Shown: piece after piece, positions 35,130 through 45,355 of the stretch
How positions within the stretch are numbered: position 1 is the first letter of the stretch
How the letters are laid out: every line of letters starts with the position of its first letter
DNA from: Microbacterium oxydans
GTDB lineage: Bacteria > Actinomycetota > Actinomycetes > Actinomycetales > Microbacteriaceae
Length of the DNA: 64,000 nucleotides
Direction: 5' to 3'
Assembly (NCBI RefSeq): GCF_000956405.1
Contig: NZ_JYIV01000026.1
Location: 124,001-188,000 of the forward strand
Notes under the pieces: model-generated
What the model was told of the DNA's origin: nothing
The model's input: the letters and a program-made list of their open reading frames with translations, nothing else
Database searches by the model: none
Position numbers and translations under genes: made by a program

Positions 35130-36058
35130 CCCTTGATCGCGCCTTCCTGCACTCCCTTGAAGAAGAACCGCTGCGTGAACGAGAACATGATCACGATGGG
35201 GACGAGCGCGATCATGGTGCCGGCGGCGATCAGGCGCGGATCGACCGAGAAGCTGCTGTTGAGGTACGCCATGCCGACCGTCAGCGTGTACTTCGCGGGA
35301 TCGGAGAGCACGATCAGGGGCCAGAGGTAGTCGTCCCAGGCGCCGATGAAGGCGAAGATCGCGACCACGGAGACCATGCCGCGGATGTTCGGCCACACGA
35401 TGTGGCGGATGCGCTGCCATGTGGTCGCGCCGTCGACGGTCGCCGCATCCAGCACATCCTTCGGGATCATGCGGCACGCGGTGGCGACCAGCAGCACGTT
35501 CATGGCGCTGATCGCTCCGGGCAGGAACACGCCCCACAGGGTGTCGGCGAGACCGAGCGCACGGATCGTGAGGAAGTTGCTCGTCACCGTCACCTCGCCC
35601 GGGAAGAGCAGCGTGGACAGCAGGATGCCCATCACGATCCACTTGCCGCGGAAGGTCATGCAGGCGAGTGCATAGCCGGCGAATGTGGCCAGGATCACGT
35701 TGCTGATCACGGTGCCGACCGAGACGAGCAGCGAGTGCCACGCATACAGGTACACGGGCACGACGTCGGCGACCCTGGTGTAGTTCTGCAGGGTCGGCTC
35801 GCGCGGGATCAGCTCCGGCGGGAAGGAGTAGATGTTCTCGGTCGCGCCCTTGAACGAGGTCGACAGCTGCCACACGAACGGTCCGATGACCAGGAAGAGC
35901 ACGAGCACCAGCAGCGCGTATCGGCCGATCAGCCCGCCGAGAGTCGGCTTGCTGAAGTCGCCGGAGCCGCGGTGCCGGAAGATCCGCTCGCGCGCGGGAG
36001 CCGGAGCGTCCTGCGGCTTCTCGTCGCGTTCGGGCGCGGTGATCGTCTGAGCGGTCAT
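35126..36058 (-). CDS. CUT1 ABC permease (MalG-like) of the glycan importer
   Basis: A 310-residue permease with an extended basic N terminus (about 45 residues) before six helices. The EAA-type loop is LDAATVDGATTWQRIRHIVWPN. The end FFFKGVQEGAIKG is typical of MalG subunits. ATGA and GTGA overlaps join it to the permease before and GH92 after. Confidence 0.93.
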   Translation of the reverse strand: MTAQTITAPERDEKPQDAPAPARERIFRHRGSGDFSKPTLGGLIGRYALLVLVLFLVIGPFVWQLSTSFKGATENIYSFPPELIPREPTLQNYTRVADVVPVYLYAWHSLLVSVGTVISNVILATFAGYALACMTFRGKWIVMGILLSTLLFPGEVTVTSNFLTIRALGLADTLWGVFLPGAISAMNVLLVATACRMIPKDVLDAATVDGATTWQRIRHIVWPNIRGMVSVVAIFAFIGAWDDYLWPLIVLSDPAKYTLTVGMAYLNSSFSVDPRLIAAGTMIALVPIVIMFSFTQRFFFKGVQEGAIKG

Positions 36059-36942
36059 GCGGGAGCCTTCGCCTTCTTCTCGCGGTTCATGAACGCGATC
36101 GCCGCGAGCGGTATGAGCGTCAGGAGGAACAGGGCGACGCTGATCGCGGAGGCGTAGCCGATGTTGCCGTTCAGACCGGAGCCGACCTGGCGGATGAGCA
36201 TCACGAGCGACATGTCATAGCCGCCGGGGCCGCCGGTGCTCTTGGAGAGCACGTCGAGCTCGGCGAACACGCGCATGGCGGAGACGGCGATCAGCACCGC
36301 GATGAGGAGCATCGCGCCGCGGACCGAGGGGATCGTGACCGAGAGGAATCGGCGGAACGACCCGGCGCCGTCGAGCATCGCGGCCTCGTGCAGCTCCTTG
36401 CCGACGTTTCCGAGGGCGGCGAGGTACACGACCATGTAGTAGCCGAGTCCCTTCCATACCGTCAGCAGGATGGCGCACCCGAGCAGCAGCCACCGGTCGA
36501 CGAGGAAGGGCATCGGCTTGTCGATCAGGCCGAGGAAGTCGAGGGTCTGGTTGATGATGCCGCGGCTGTCGAACAGCCAGGTCCAGATGAGGGCGACCAC
36601 CACGACCGAGGCGATCACGGGGAAGTAGAACGTGGTGCGGAAGAACGAGATGCCCGGCAGCTTCTTCTGCACGAGCAGGGCGAGCAGCAGAGGCAGGATC
36701 GTGAGCAGCGGAACGCACACCACCACGTAGATGAGACATGTGGTGAGGGCGTTCCAGAACATCTCGTCGCCGAGCATGCGCTCGTAGTTCGCGCCGCCGA
36801 CGAAGCCGGGGGTGCGCAACGGTCGGGCGTCGGTGAAGCTGAGGAAGACCGTGTTCAGGAAGGGCCAGAGCGCGAACACCAGCACCCAGATCACGGCGGG
36901 GGCGATGAGCAGCCACGGTGTGTACCACTTGTGGGATCTCAT
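36055..36942 (-). CDS. CUT1 ABC permease (MalF-like) of the glycan importer
   Basis: A 295-residue permease. I start it at ATG 36942, which has GGAGGA five bases upstream. An in-frame ATG at 36981 would add 13 basic residues but lies three bases from the binding-protein gene and lacks a good ribosome site. The EAA loop is LHEAAMLDGAGSFRRFLSVTIPS. As in the first transporter, no ATPase is encoded nearby. Confidence 0.92.
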   Translation of the reverse strand: MRSHKWYTPWLLIAPAVIWVLVFALWPFLNTVFLSFTDARPLRTPGFVGGANYERMLGDEMFWNALTTCLIYVVVCVPLLTILPLLLALLVQKKLPGISFFRTTFYFPVIASVVVVALIWTWLFDSRGIINQTLDFLGLIDKPMPFLVDRWLLLGCAILLTVWKGLGYYMVVYLAALGNVGKELHEAAMLDGAGSFRRFLSVTIPSVRGAMLLIAVLIAVSAMRVFAELDVLSKSTGGPGGYDMSLVMLIRQVGSGLNGNIGYASAISVALFLLTLIPLAAIAFMNREKKAKAPA

Positions 36943-36983
36943 CGTCTTCCTCCGGCTCCTGGTGCCGGTGTCCGCGCGCATGC

Positions 36984-38285
36984 TCACTGGTCCACGCGGT
37001 TGGCGTTGGCGTACTCGACGATCTTGTCGAGCTGGGCCTTCGGGTCCGCCTCGCCATTGACGGCGAGGGCGATCTGCTGGGTCATGTACGTGGCCATGTC
37101 CGAGGTCCACTGGAACGGCAGCGCCTTGGCATCCTTCATCGCACCGAACACGGTGTCGATCGCGGCGAGCTGCTTCGGATCCGTCACGGTCGAGGCGATG
37201 CTGTCGACGACCTGGTCTCCACCTTCGGCCGTGCCCGGCGCGGTGCCGACGGCCAGCGACGAGAACGCGACCTGGTTCTCCTGGTTCGTCGCGAACTCCG
37301 CGAACGCGAGCGCGGCTTCCTTGTTGTCGGAGTCGGCCGAGACGTTGAGTCCCTGCACGTACAGGGGTGCCACCCCGAGGCGCGGCGTGGCGACCGTGTT
37401 CTCGAGCAGTGCCGGGGCGTCCTTCTGCAGGTCGGTCGTGAACCCGGTGCCGCCGGTCGTGAAGGCGACCTTCTCCTGGATGTAGGCCTCGGCGTTCCCG
37501 CCGTAGTCCCCGGTCAGTGCCTCGGCCGGCATCGCACCTGCCGCGTAGGCGTCCGCGTACTTCTGGATGATCGCCGCGGCCTCGTCGGTGTTGAAGTCGA
37601 ACTCGCCCTTGTCGTCGATGACCTCCATACCGGCGGCCGTGAACGTGTCGAGGGCCGGGATGGACGAGAGCAGCTGCACCTTGCCGCCCGACTCGGTCGC
37701 CACGTCCTCGGCCAGGGTGAGGAGCTCGTCGACCGTGGTCGGCAGGTTCTGCTCGGTGACCCCGAACGGCGCGAGCTGCGCGAGGTTCCACCAGGAGGCG
37801 TCGCTGGAGAGGTACCACGGGAGGCCGTAGGTGCCCTCCACGCCGGGGTAGGCGCTGTAGGCCTCCCAGGCGCCGGTGTTGTAGGAGGACTTCAGCTCGG
37901 GATCCGCGGTCTCCAGGTCGACGAGCTTGCCCGCGGCGACGAGCGGGTAGGCGATGTCCGGCGGCAGGTTCAGCACGTCGGGCAGGGTGTCGGCGTTCGC
38001 CTGGCTCAGGATCTTCTCCTGGTAGCCGTCGCCCGGCTGGTCGAGCCACTCCACCGTGACGTCGGGGTGCTCCTTCTCGAACGCGGCGATGAGGTCTTCG
38101 AAGTACGGGGTGAACTTCTCGTTCTTGAGCGACCAGGTCTGGAACTGGATCTTCCCGCTCAGTTCGCCCGACGTGTCGATGGGCCCGGAAGCCCCGGAGG
38201 ATCCGCCGCCTCCCGTGCAACTCGTCAGCGCCAGAACGCCGATGCTGAATGCTGCCAGAGCGACTATGCGTGTGGGAACTTTCAT
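36984..38285 (-). CDS. Solute-binding lipoprotein of the glycan importer
   Basis: A 433-residue lipoprotein. The signal peptide ends in LALTSC, and a Gly/Ser-rich spacer follows. The family 1 binding fold is evident (KIQFQTWSLKNEKFTPYFEDLIAAFEKEHPDVTVEWL). It is the first gene of the minus-strand operon binding protein, permease, permease, GH92. Its position between glycan-degrading genes suggests it binds the oligosaccharide released by the EndoH-like enzyme. Ligand size cannot be read from sequence. Confidence 0.92.
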   Translation of the reverse strand: MKVPTRIVALAAFSIGVLALTSCTGGGGSSGASGPIDTSGELSGKIQFQTWSLKNEKFTPYFEDLIAAFEKEHPDVTVEWLDQPGDGYQEKILSQANADTLPDVLNLPPDIAYPLVAAGKLVDLETADPELKSSYNTGAWEAYSAYPGVEGTYGLPWYLSSDASWWNLAQLAPFGVTEQNLPTTVDELLTLAEDVATESGGKVQLLSSIPALDTFTAAGMEVIDDKGEFDFNTDEAAAIIQKYADAYAAGAMPAEALTGDYGGNAEAYIQEKVAFTTGGTGFTTDLQKDAPALLENTVATPRLGVAPLYVQGLNVSADSDNKEAALAFAEFATNQENQVAFSSLAVGTAPGTAEGGDQVVDSIASTVTDPKQLAAIDTVFGAMKDAKALPFQWTSDMATYMTQQIALAVNGEADPKAQLDKIVEYANANRVDQ

Positions 38286-38333
38286 CGTGCTTCTTCCTCG
38301 AGGCGGGCGAATCCGCGTAGCAGCCCGATCGGG

Positions 38334-38350
38334 ACTACAACGCTTTAGCA
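38334..38350 (-). promoter_or_regulatory. Predicted LacI operator in front of the glycan importer operon
   Basis: On the minus strand TGCTAAAGCGTTGTAGT fits the 17-bp locus motif. TGTAGT at its end is a possible -10 box. It lies about 50 bases before the binding-protein start. Confidence 0.7.
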
Positions 38351-38433
38351 GATGAAACCATCCGATTCCGTCCCTGTCAAGGCACCCGGCCGCGAAGGCA
38401 CTGTCCGTGTATAGAGAGAGGTGCAGGGTCTGT

Positions 38434-38450
38434 TGCTCAAGCGTTATAGT
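38434..38450 (+). promoter_or_regulatory. Predicted LacI operator in front of the GH5_18-like gene
   Basis: TGCTCAAGCGTTATAGT on the plus strand fits the locus motif and ends in the -10-like TATAGT, 49 bases before the start codon. Together with 38334-38350 it makes the gap a divergent, doubly controlled promoter. Confidence 0.7.
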
Positions 38451-38495
38451 GGTGCGAAATCCGCCCTCCTCGGAGGACCTGTCCGAAAGGCCTGA

Positions 38496-39809
<1,314 letters not shown>

Positions 39810-39840
39810 TCGAGTCGGGCGTGCGGCTCAGTTCGTGGGC

Positions 39841-40872
39841 TCAGTCCGTGCGGGTGGGCGGAGCCGTGCTCTCGCGTGCGGTGAGCACGGGGGTCGGGCC
39901 CTCGACGCTGGGCAGGTTCGCTCCCGCCTCGATCTGCTGCAGCAGCAGGGTGGCGGCACGCTCGCCGAGCTCGAACGTGTCGCGGGTCATCGCCGTGATC
40001 GACGGATTGATGAGCCCGGCGATGACCGAGTCATCGAACGAGGCGAGGGAGACGTCGCGAGGAACAGCTCGACCCATCTCCTGGGCGACCCGGAGGCCGG
40101 CGACCGCCATCACGTCGTTGTCGTAGACGATGGCCGTGGGGCGCTGTCGCCCTGACAGCAGCGTCCGCGTCACGGCGGAGGCACGTGCCGGGGAGAAGTC
40201 CGTGGTGATGACCTCGCCCTCGAAGCCCTCGGCTGTCATGCGATCGAGCACTTCGGCGCGCAGTCGGGTGTGCTCGAGCTCGGCCGGTCCAGCGACGTAG
40301 GCGATGCGAGCGTGCCCCAGCGCGGCGAGATACGAGAAGAGGGTCTCGGCCACCGTGTCGTCGCCGATCCAGACGCTGGGCACCGAACCATCGGGCGACG
40401 GCTCCGACCCGATCATGACGGCCCGTGCGTCCAGCGCCTCGATGCGTCCGACCCGGGGGTCGTCTTCGCGGGGGTCGATGAAGATGAACCCGTCGACCTG
40501 GTTGGAGGAGCGCCACTGCCGGTGCACCTCCATCTCCTCGGCGACGTCGGCCACGAGTCTCAGCTGCAGGCTCACCTTGCTCTCCGACAGACGCGATTCG
40601 ATGCCGGCGATGAGGTCAGTGAAGAAGGCCTCGGAACCGAGGGAGCGCGCGGGCCGGGCGAGGGCGAAGCCCACCGTGTTGGCGCGGGCGCCCACGAGCG
40701 CTCGTGCCGCGGAGCTGGGCTGCCAGCCGTTCTCCTCCACGATCGAGAGGATGCGCTGCCTGGTCTCGTCGCTCACGCCGGGACGGCCGTTCAGCGCGAA
40801 GGAGACGGCACCGGGGGACACCCCGGCCATGCGCGCGATATCGGCGATCGTCACGCGTTTCGCCGGACTCAT
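39841..40872 (-). CDS. LacI-family regulator, probable controller of the N-glycan locus
   Basis: A 343-residue LacI protein. The DNA-binding start is RVTIADIARMAGVSPGAVSFALNGRPGVSDETRQRI, with hinge SSAARALVGARANTVGFAL. The sensor domain follows. It lies between the GH5_18 and GH38 genes, and a 17-bp motif recurs before every transcription unit of the locus, including two copies before its own gene. The effector may be mannose, a mannosyl-GlcNAc fragment or a phosphate ester. Confidence 0.92.
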   Translation of the reverse strand: MSPAKRVTIADIARMAGVSPGAVSFALNGRPGVSDETRQRILSIVEENGWQPSSAARALVGARANTVGFALARPARSLGSEAFFTDLIAGIESRLSESKVSLQLRLVADVAEEMEVHRQWRSSNQVDGFIFIDPREDDPRVGRIEALDARAVMIGSEPSPDGSVPSVWIGDDTVAETLFSYLAALGHARIAYVAGPAELEHTRLRAEVLDRMTAEGFEGEVITTDFSPARASAVTRTLLSGRQRPTAIVYDNDVMAVAGLRVAQEMGRAVPRDVSLASFDDSVIAGLINPSITAMTRDTFELGERAATLLLQQIEAGANLPSVEGPTPVLTARESTAPPTRTD

Positions 40873-40885
40873 AGTCCCTCACCCT

Positions 40886-40902
40886 ACTTGATCGGTTTAG
40901 CC
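40886..40902 (-). promoter_or_regulatory. Predicted LacI operator near the regulator's own start
   Basis: Minus strand GGCTAAACCGATCAAGT matches the locus motif with two or three changes. It lies 14 bases upstream of the regulator start codon, so it may act as a downstream road-block site. Confidence 0.5.
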
Positions 40903-40938
40903 TCGGGAAAGACATGACGACGTGCCTTAGACTCTTCC

Positions 40939-40955
40939 ACTAGATCGCTTTAGTA
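40939..40955. promoter_or_regulatory. Predicted LacI operator between lacI-type gene and GH38 gene
   Basis: Minus strand TACTAAAGCGATCTAGT fits the motif. The plus strand of the same site gives TCGCTTTAGT, also close, with a -10-like TTTAGT toward the GH38 gene. One site could therefore control both directions. Confidence 0.65.
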
Positions 40956-41031
40956 CAACAGATAGCATTCACGTACGGCGCATCACCGCAGACCCGAATC
41001 AGCCCTCACCGTCGAGCCCGGAGACCCACTC

Positions 41032-44025
41032 ATGCATGACGACACCTCGCTCACCGTCGGCCGCGTCAAGCGCGTTCTCGAGGAGCGCATCCGCCCGGCG
41101 ATCCACTCGGCCTCGGTGCCGCTCGACGTGGAGGTGCACGAGTTGCCCGGCGAGCCCATCGCACCCGCCGAGGGACCGGCTCTCGACTACGCGCCGAGCA
41201 CCGTCGGCACCCCCTGGGGTCCTGCCTGGGGCACCACCTGGTTCAAGCTGACCGGGCAGGTTCCCGCCGAGTGGGCCGGCCGACGCGTCGAGGCTCTCAT
41301 CGATCTCGGCTTCGACGTGAACATGACCGGCTTCCAGTGCGAGGCCCTCGCCTACCGACCGGACGGCACGCCGATCAAGAGCATCAACCCGCGCAATCAG
41401 TGGGTGCCGATCGCCGAGGCCGCCGCCGGTGACGAGCCCGTCGAGCTCTACCTGGAGGGCGCGTCGAACCCCGTCCTCCTCGACTACCACCCCTTCCTGC
41501 CGACGCAGGAGGGCGACATCCTCACCTCCTCGAAGGAGCCGCTCTACCGCGCCCGCCGGATGGACCTGGCGGTGTTCGAGCCCGAGGTGTTCGACCTGTC
41601 CCTCGACCTCGAGGTCCTGTTCGAGCTGCAGGCGGAGCTCCCCGACACGTCACCGCGCCGTATGCGCATCCTGCAGGCCATGGACGACGCGCTCGACGTG
41701 CTCGACCTGCAGCACATCGTGGAGACCGCCGGCGACGCGCGGGCTCGGCTCGCGGATGTCCTCGCGGCGCCGGCTGAGGCCAGTGCGCACCGGATCTCGG
41801 CCGTGGGCCACGCACACATCGACTCGGCGTGGCTGTGGCCGGTGCGCGAGACGATCCGCAAGGTTGCGCGCACCACCTCGTCCATGACCACGCTCATCGA
41901 GGAGCAGCCCGAGTTCCAGTACGGCATGTCGAGCGCGCAGCAGTACGCCTGGATCAAGGAGCACCGCCCCGAGGTGTGGGAGCGGGTCAAGGCCGCGGTC
42001 GCCGCCGGACGCTTCCTGCCGCTGGGCGGCATGTGGGTGGAGTCCGACACGGTGATGCCGACGGGGGAGTCGCTCGTGCGGCAGTTCTCGCACGGGCAGC
42101 GCTTCTTCGAGCGCGAGTTCGGCATCCGGTCGAAGGGCGTGTGGCTGCCGGACAGCTTCGGCTACTCGCCGGCCCTCCCGCAGCTCATGCGCCGTGCGGG
42201 GTTCGAGTGGTTCTTCACGCAGAAGATCTCCTGGAACCAGCAGAACGTGTTCCCGCACCACTCCTTCCTCTGGGAGGGCATCGACGGCTCGCAGGTGTTC
42301 ACGCACTTCCCGTCGATGGACACCTACAACTCGCAGCTCAGCGGCATGGAGGTCGCGAAGGCCTCGCGGCAGTTCAAGGAGAACCGTCTCAGCTCGCGGT
42401 CGATCGCCCCGGTCGGCTGGGGTGACGGCGGCGGCGGCACGACGCGCGAGATGACGGGCAAGGCAGAGCGGCTGCGTGACCTCGAAGGCAGTGCGCAGGT
42501 GGTGTGGGAGCACCCGGACGTGTTCTTCGACGCCGCCAAGGCCGAGCTGCCGAACCCGGCAGTGTGGGTCGGCGAGCTCTACCTCGAGCTGCACCGCGGC
42601 ACGCTCACGAGCCAGCACGCCACCAAGGCGCTGCACCGCTGGGCCGAGCACGCGCTGGTGGAGGCCGAGCTGTGGGCCGCGACCGATGCCGTGCGCACCG
42701 GCGCCGCGTACCCGCAGGCGGAGCTCGATCGGCTGTGGCAGGCCGTGCTGCTGCACGAGTTCCACGACATCCTGCCCGGCACCTCGATCGCGTGGGTGCA
42801 CCGCGAGGCCGTCGCCGTGCTGTCCGACGTGCTGTCGGATGCGCGCGACATCGCCGACGCCGCACGCCGGTCGCTCGCCGGCGAGGGTGACCGCGAGCTG
42901 CGATTCGAGCCGACGTCGGTCGGACGTGGACGGGCGCTCGGGGCGGCGTTCGTCACCGACTCCACCGCGACTCCGGTGTCGCTGAAGGAAGAAGACGGCG
43001 GGTGGCGCCTGGAGAACGATCTCGTGTCCGTGCTCGTCTCGGGCGAGGGGCTGATCGTCTCCGCCGTCGACAAGGCCACGGGGCGGGAGACGGTCGCGCC
43101 GGGCAAGGCCGCGAACCTGTTCCAGCTGCACCAGGACTTCCCGAACATGTGGGACGCCTGGGACATCGACCGGTACTACCGCAACAGCGTCGATGACCTC
43201 ACGGCGGTCTCCTCCATCGAGGCATCACTCGTGAACGGTGTCGCGCGCATCGTCGTCGTGCGCCCGTTCTCGGAGTCGACCATCACGCAGACGATCCTCC
43301 TCGCGCCCGACTCGCGCACGGTGCTGCTGCGCAACGAGGTCGACTGGCACGAGACCGAGAAGCTGCTCAAGCTCGCGTTCCCGCTCGACATCCAGGCGTC
43401 GCACACCGAAGCCGAGACGCAGTTCGGCTACCAGGCACGCGTCACCCACACGAACACCAGCTGGGAGGCGGCGAAGTTCGAGACCTCGATGCACCGCTTC
43501 GTGCTGGTGCGCGAGCAGGACTTCGGTGCGGCCCTCGTGAACGACTCGATCTACGGGTACGACACGACGCGCGAGGTCGGCGACGACGGGGTCACCACCA
43601 CCGTGCGGCTCTCCTTGCTGCGGGCGCCGCGCTTCCCCGACCCGGACACCGACCACGGGCTCCACGAGATCGAGGTCGGCTTCGTGATCGGTGCCGACGC
43701 CGCGATCGCCACGGCCGAGGGCATCCGGATCAACGCACTCCCGACGACGGTGCGCGGTGCACGCGAGATCGAACCGCTGGTGGAGGTGCAGGGCGAGGGC
43801 ATCGTGGTCTCCGCCGTGAAACTCGCCGACGACGGTTCCGGCGACGTGATCGTGCGCGTCTACGAGGCGCTCGGGCGTCGCGCGGTCGGCGAGCTGTCCG
43901 TCGGCTTCGACCACCGCGAGGTGCGCGAGGTGAGCCTGATCGAGGACGACATCGACGACGCGCGCACCGGCGGCGAGCTGCGACTGCGGCCGTTCGAGGT
44001 GCGGACGCTGCGCGTCGTGCGCTGA
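41032..44025 (+). CDS. GH38 alpha-mannosidase
   Basis: A 997-residue cytoplasmic enzyme. GHAHIDSAWLWPVRET holds zinc ligands His260, Asp264 and the GH38 signature; LPDSFGYSPALPQ holds the nucleophile Asp374. The N-terminal about 240 residues are the Ig-like domain of bacterial class II mannosidases, and the C-terminal half is beta-rich. GH38 enzymes remove alpha-1,2, 1,3 or 1,6 mannose. Together with GH92 this would strip a high-mannose glycan to the beta-mannosyl core. The upstream LacI-type site and the LacI gene imply substrate induction. Confidence 0.93.
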   Translation: MHDDTSLTVGRVKRVLEERIRPAIHSASVPLDVEVHELPGEPIAPAEGPALDYAPSTVGTPWGPAWGTTWFKLTGQVPAEWAGRRVEALIDLGFDVNMTGFQCEALAYRPDGTPIKSINPRNQWVPIAEAAAGDEPVELYLEGASNPVLLDYHPFLPTQEGDILTSSKEPLYRARRMDLAVFEPEVFDLSLDLEVLFELQAELPDTSPRRMRILQAMDDALDVLDLQHIVETAGDARARLADVLAAPAEASAHRISAVGHAHIDSAWLWPVRETIRKVARTTSSMTTLIEEQPEFQYGMSSAQQYAWIKEHRPEVWERVKAAVAAGRFLPLGGMWVESDTVMPTGESLVRQFSHGQRFFEREFGIRSKGVWLPDSFGYSPALPQLMRRAGFEWFFTQKISWNQQNVFPHHSFLWEGIDGSQVFTHFPSMDTYNSQLSGMEVAKASRQFKENRLSSRSIAPVGWGDGGGGTTREMTGKAERLRDLEGSAQVVWEHPDVFFDAAKAELPNPAVWVGELYLELHRGTLTSQHATKALHRWAEHALVEAELWAATDAVRTGAAYPQAELDRLWQAVLLHEFHDILPGTSIAWVHREAVAVLSDVLSDARDIADAARRSLAGEGDRELRFEPTSVGRGRALGAAFVTDSTATPVSLKEEDGGWRLENDLVSVLVSGEGLIVSAVDKATGRETVAPGKAANLFQLHQDFPNMWDAWDIDRYYRNSVDDLTAVSSIEASLVNGVARIVVVRPFSESTITQTILLAPDSRTVLLRNEVDWHETEKLLKLAFPLDIQASHTEAETQFGYQARVTHTNTSWEAAKFETSMHRFVLVREQDFGAALVNDSIYGYDTTREVGDDGVTTTVRLSLLRAPRFPDPDTDHGLHEIEVGFVIGADAAIATAEGIRINALPTTVRGAREIEPLVEVQGEGIVVSAVKLADDGSGDVIVRVYEALGRRAVGELSVGFDHREVREVSLIEDDIDDARTGGELRLRPFEVRTLRVVR

Positions 44026-44033
44026 GCAGGCGG

Positions 44034-44112
44034 CGCGGGATCAGGCGGAAACGCGGGATCAGGCGGAACTTCCGCGAAAGTGCCTGATCCCGCGTGTGTG
44101 CCTGATCCCGCG
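44034..44112. terminator. Four-copy inverted repeat element after GH38
   Basis: CGCGGGATCAGGC occurs twice (44034-44046 and 44052-44064, 18-base period). Its exact reverse complement occurs twice (44082-44094 and 44100-44112, again 18). Between them GCGGAACTTCCGC (44063-44075) is a further palindrome. Several alternative stems of 13 bp or a long compound stem can form. It separates the mannosidase from the YjbR-like gene and probably terminates transcription. Confidence 0.75.
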
Positions 44113-44173
44113 TGTGCGGGTGATGTGCGCGGGCCCGTTGTGTCGGCCCGGCGAGCGGGTGCACGATGGCGGG

Positions 44174-44584
44174 ATGGTGAGCATCGATGACGTGCGCGCG
44201 ATCGCCCTCGCCTTGCCGGGCGCCGAGGAATCCGTGGGCGGTCACACCGGAGCGGCGGCCTGGCGGCTGAAGAGCGGCCAGTTCGCGTGGCTTCGCGGAC
44301 CGAGAGCGACCGATCTGCGTCAGCTCGCCGAACTCGGACGGGAGTGGCCGGCCGGTGATGTGCTCGCGGTGCGTGTCGCCGACCTCGAAGAGAAGGACGC
44401 CCTTCTGGCCGCCGAGCCGGATGTACTGTTCACGATCCCGCACTTCGACGGGTTCCCGGGACTGCTGGTGCGCCTCGACGTCGTCCACCGCGACCGGCTC
44501 GAAGAGATCATCACCGACGCGTGGCTGGTTCGTGCCCCTGCGAGAGTCGCGAAGGCATGGTTGGATTCGCACGGACTGGAATGA
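44174..44584 (+). CDS. MmcQ/YjbR family protein
   Basis: A 136-residue protein starting at ATG 44174. SIDDVRAIALALPGAEESVGG and the late HFDGFPGLLVRLDVVHRDRLEEIITDAWLVRAP follow the YjbR fold, a double-stranded DNA-binding-like domain of unknown physiological role. Upstream ATGs in frame would run into the repeat element, so I exclude them. It converges on the next gene. Confidence 0.8.
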   Translation: MVSIDDVRAIALALPGAEESVGGHTGAAAWRLKSGQFAWLRGPRATDLRQLAELGREWPAGDVLAVRVADLEEKDALLAAEPDVLFTIPHFDGFPGLLVRLDVVHRDRLEEIITDAWLVRAPARVAKAWLDSHGLE

Positions 44585-44639
44585 CGCGGGATGCGATCCG
44601 CGGCCTCCCGGGAATCACGCGGGGAGCGGGAGAGTGATG

Positions 44640-45227
44640 TCAGGCCGGTGGCAGGCGCAGCACGTCGGGGGACTCTCCGCCCGTGAGGTCGTCGGCGATG
44701 CGGAGGCTGCGCGCGAGGTCGTCGAGCGCACCGATGAGCGTGCCGAACCGCTCCTTGTCGCTGCACACCGCGGTCAGGGTCACCAGGTGCGTGCCGGTGT
44801 CCCAGGTGTAGGTCGCGAACGGCGGTGATGCGGGCGACGGCGGCATCGGGACGAGCAGCTTCTCGCCCGCGCCGAGCCTGGTCGGAAAGGAGGTCGTGTC
44901 GTCGTACTCCATCGGCATCGAGGCCCGGGCTATGCGCACGTCGGGGGTCAGCACCTGCGCGGTCGCCATCGCCACGACCAGCTCCGGTTCCGCCTTCCAG
45001 GTCCACACCAGCACACGTCCGTCCGCGCGCTTCATGAGCATCGGCGCCGCCTGGCTCATCGCCCACGCGCCGAACCTCGATCCGGGTCGCTCCGCGGCAC
45101 CGACCGCGGCGTTCACCTGGCCGAGCAGCATCCGGATCGCGGCCTTGCGATGCCGGCGCCCCTTCCATCCGAGCGAGTCCGTCACAGGGATCCACAGCTG
45201 GGGGTCGGCGTCGGCACTCAGTCGCAT
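44640..45227 (-). CDS. Conserved hypothetical protein
   Basis: A 195-residue protein of no family I recognise. I start it at ATG 45227 (GGAG three bases upstream). It has no signal peptide or clear membrane helix. Notable parts are a basic KGRRHRKAAIRMLLG near residue 25, a central region RVLVWTWKAEPELVVAMATAQVL, and a C-terminal helix GALDDLARSLRIADDL. Its coding composition matches the neighbours. Divergent from the GT4 gene. Confidence 0.65.
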   Translation of the reverse strand: MRLSADADPQLWIPVTDSLGWKGRRHRKAAIRMLLGQVNAAVGAAERPGSRFGAWAMSQAAPMLMKRADGRVLVWTWKAEPELVVAMATAQVLTPDVRIARASMPMEYDDTTSFPTRLGAGEKLLVPMPPSPASPPFATYTWDTGTHLVTLTAVCSDKERFGTLIGALDDLARSLRIADDLTGGESPDVLRLPPA

Positions 45228-45355
45228 GTCTCCACGGTAGCCGTCGCGTCTGAGTGATGCCCGGTATGCCTCGGCGGCGCGATCAGGGCCCTCGGGTAGA
45301 GTTGCCACCGCCCGACCAGGGCTTCTCCTTGGCCGCCACCCCGTTAGGCATCTCT

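Noticed and set aside
32130..35330. Long plus-strand frame opposite the GH92 gene
   Set aside because: Arg/Gly/Val-rich composition, no motif, and it covers the operon junction. The minus-strand GH92 has a clear family motif.
44034..44112. CRISPR or attachment site
   Set aside because: The copies are in two opposite orientations with 5-base gaps; no integrase or tRNA is nearby. Structured terminator/repeat is the simpler reading.
45254..45355. 34-residue N-terminal extension of the first GT4 enzyme
   Set aside because: The segment is not conserved-looking and covers a possible -10 box; GTG 45356 has a better ribosome site. Not excluded by experiment.
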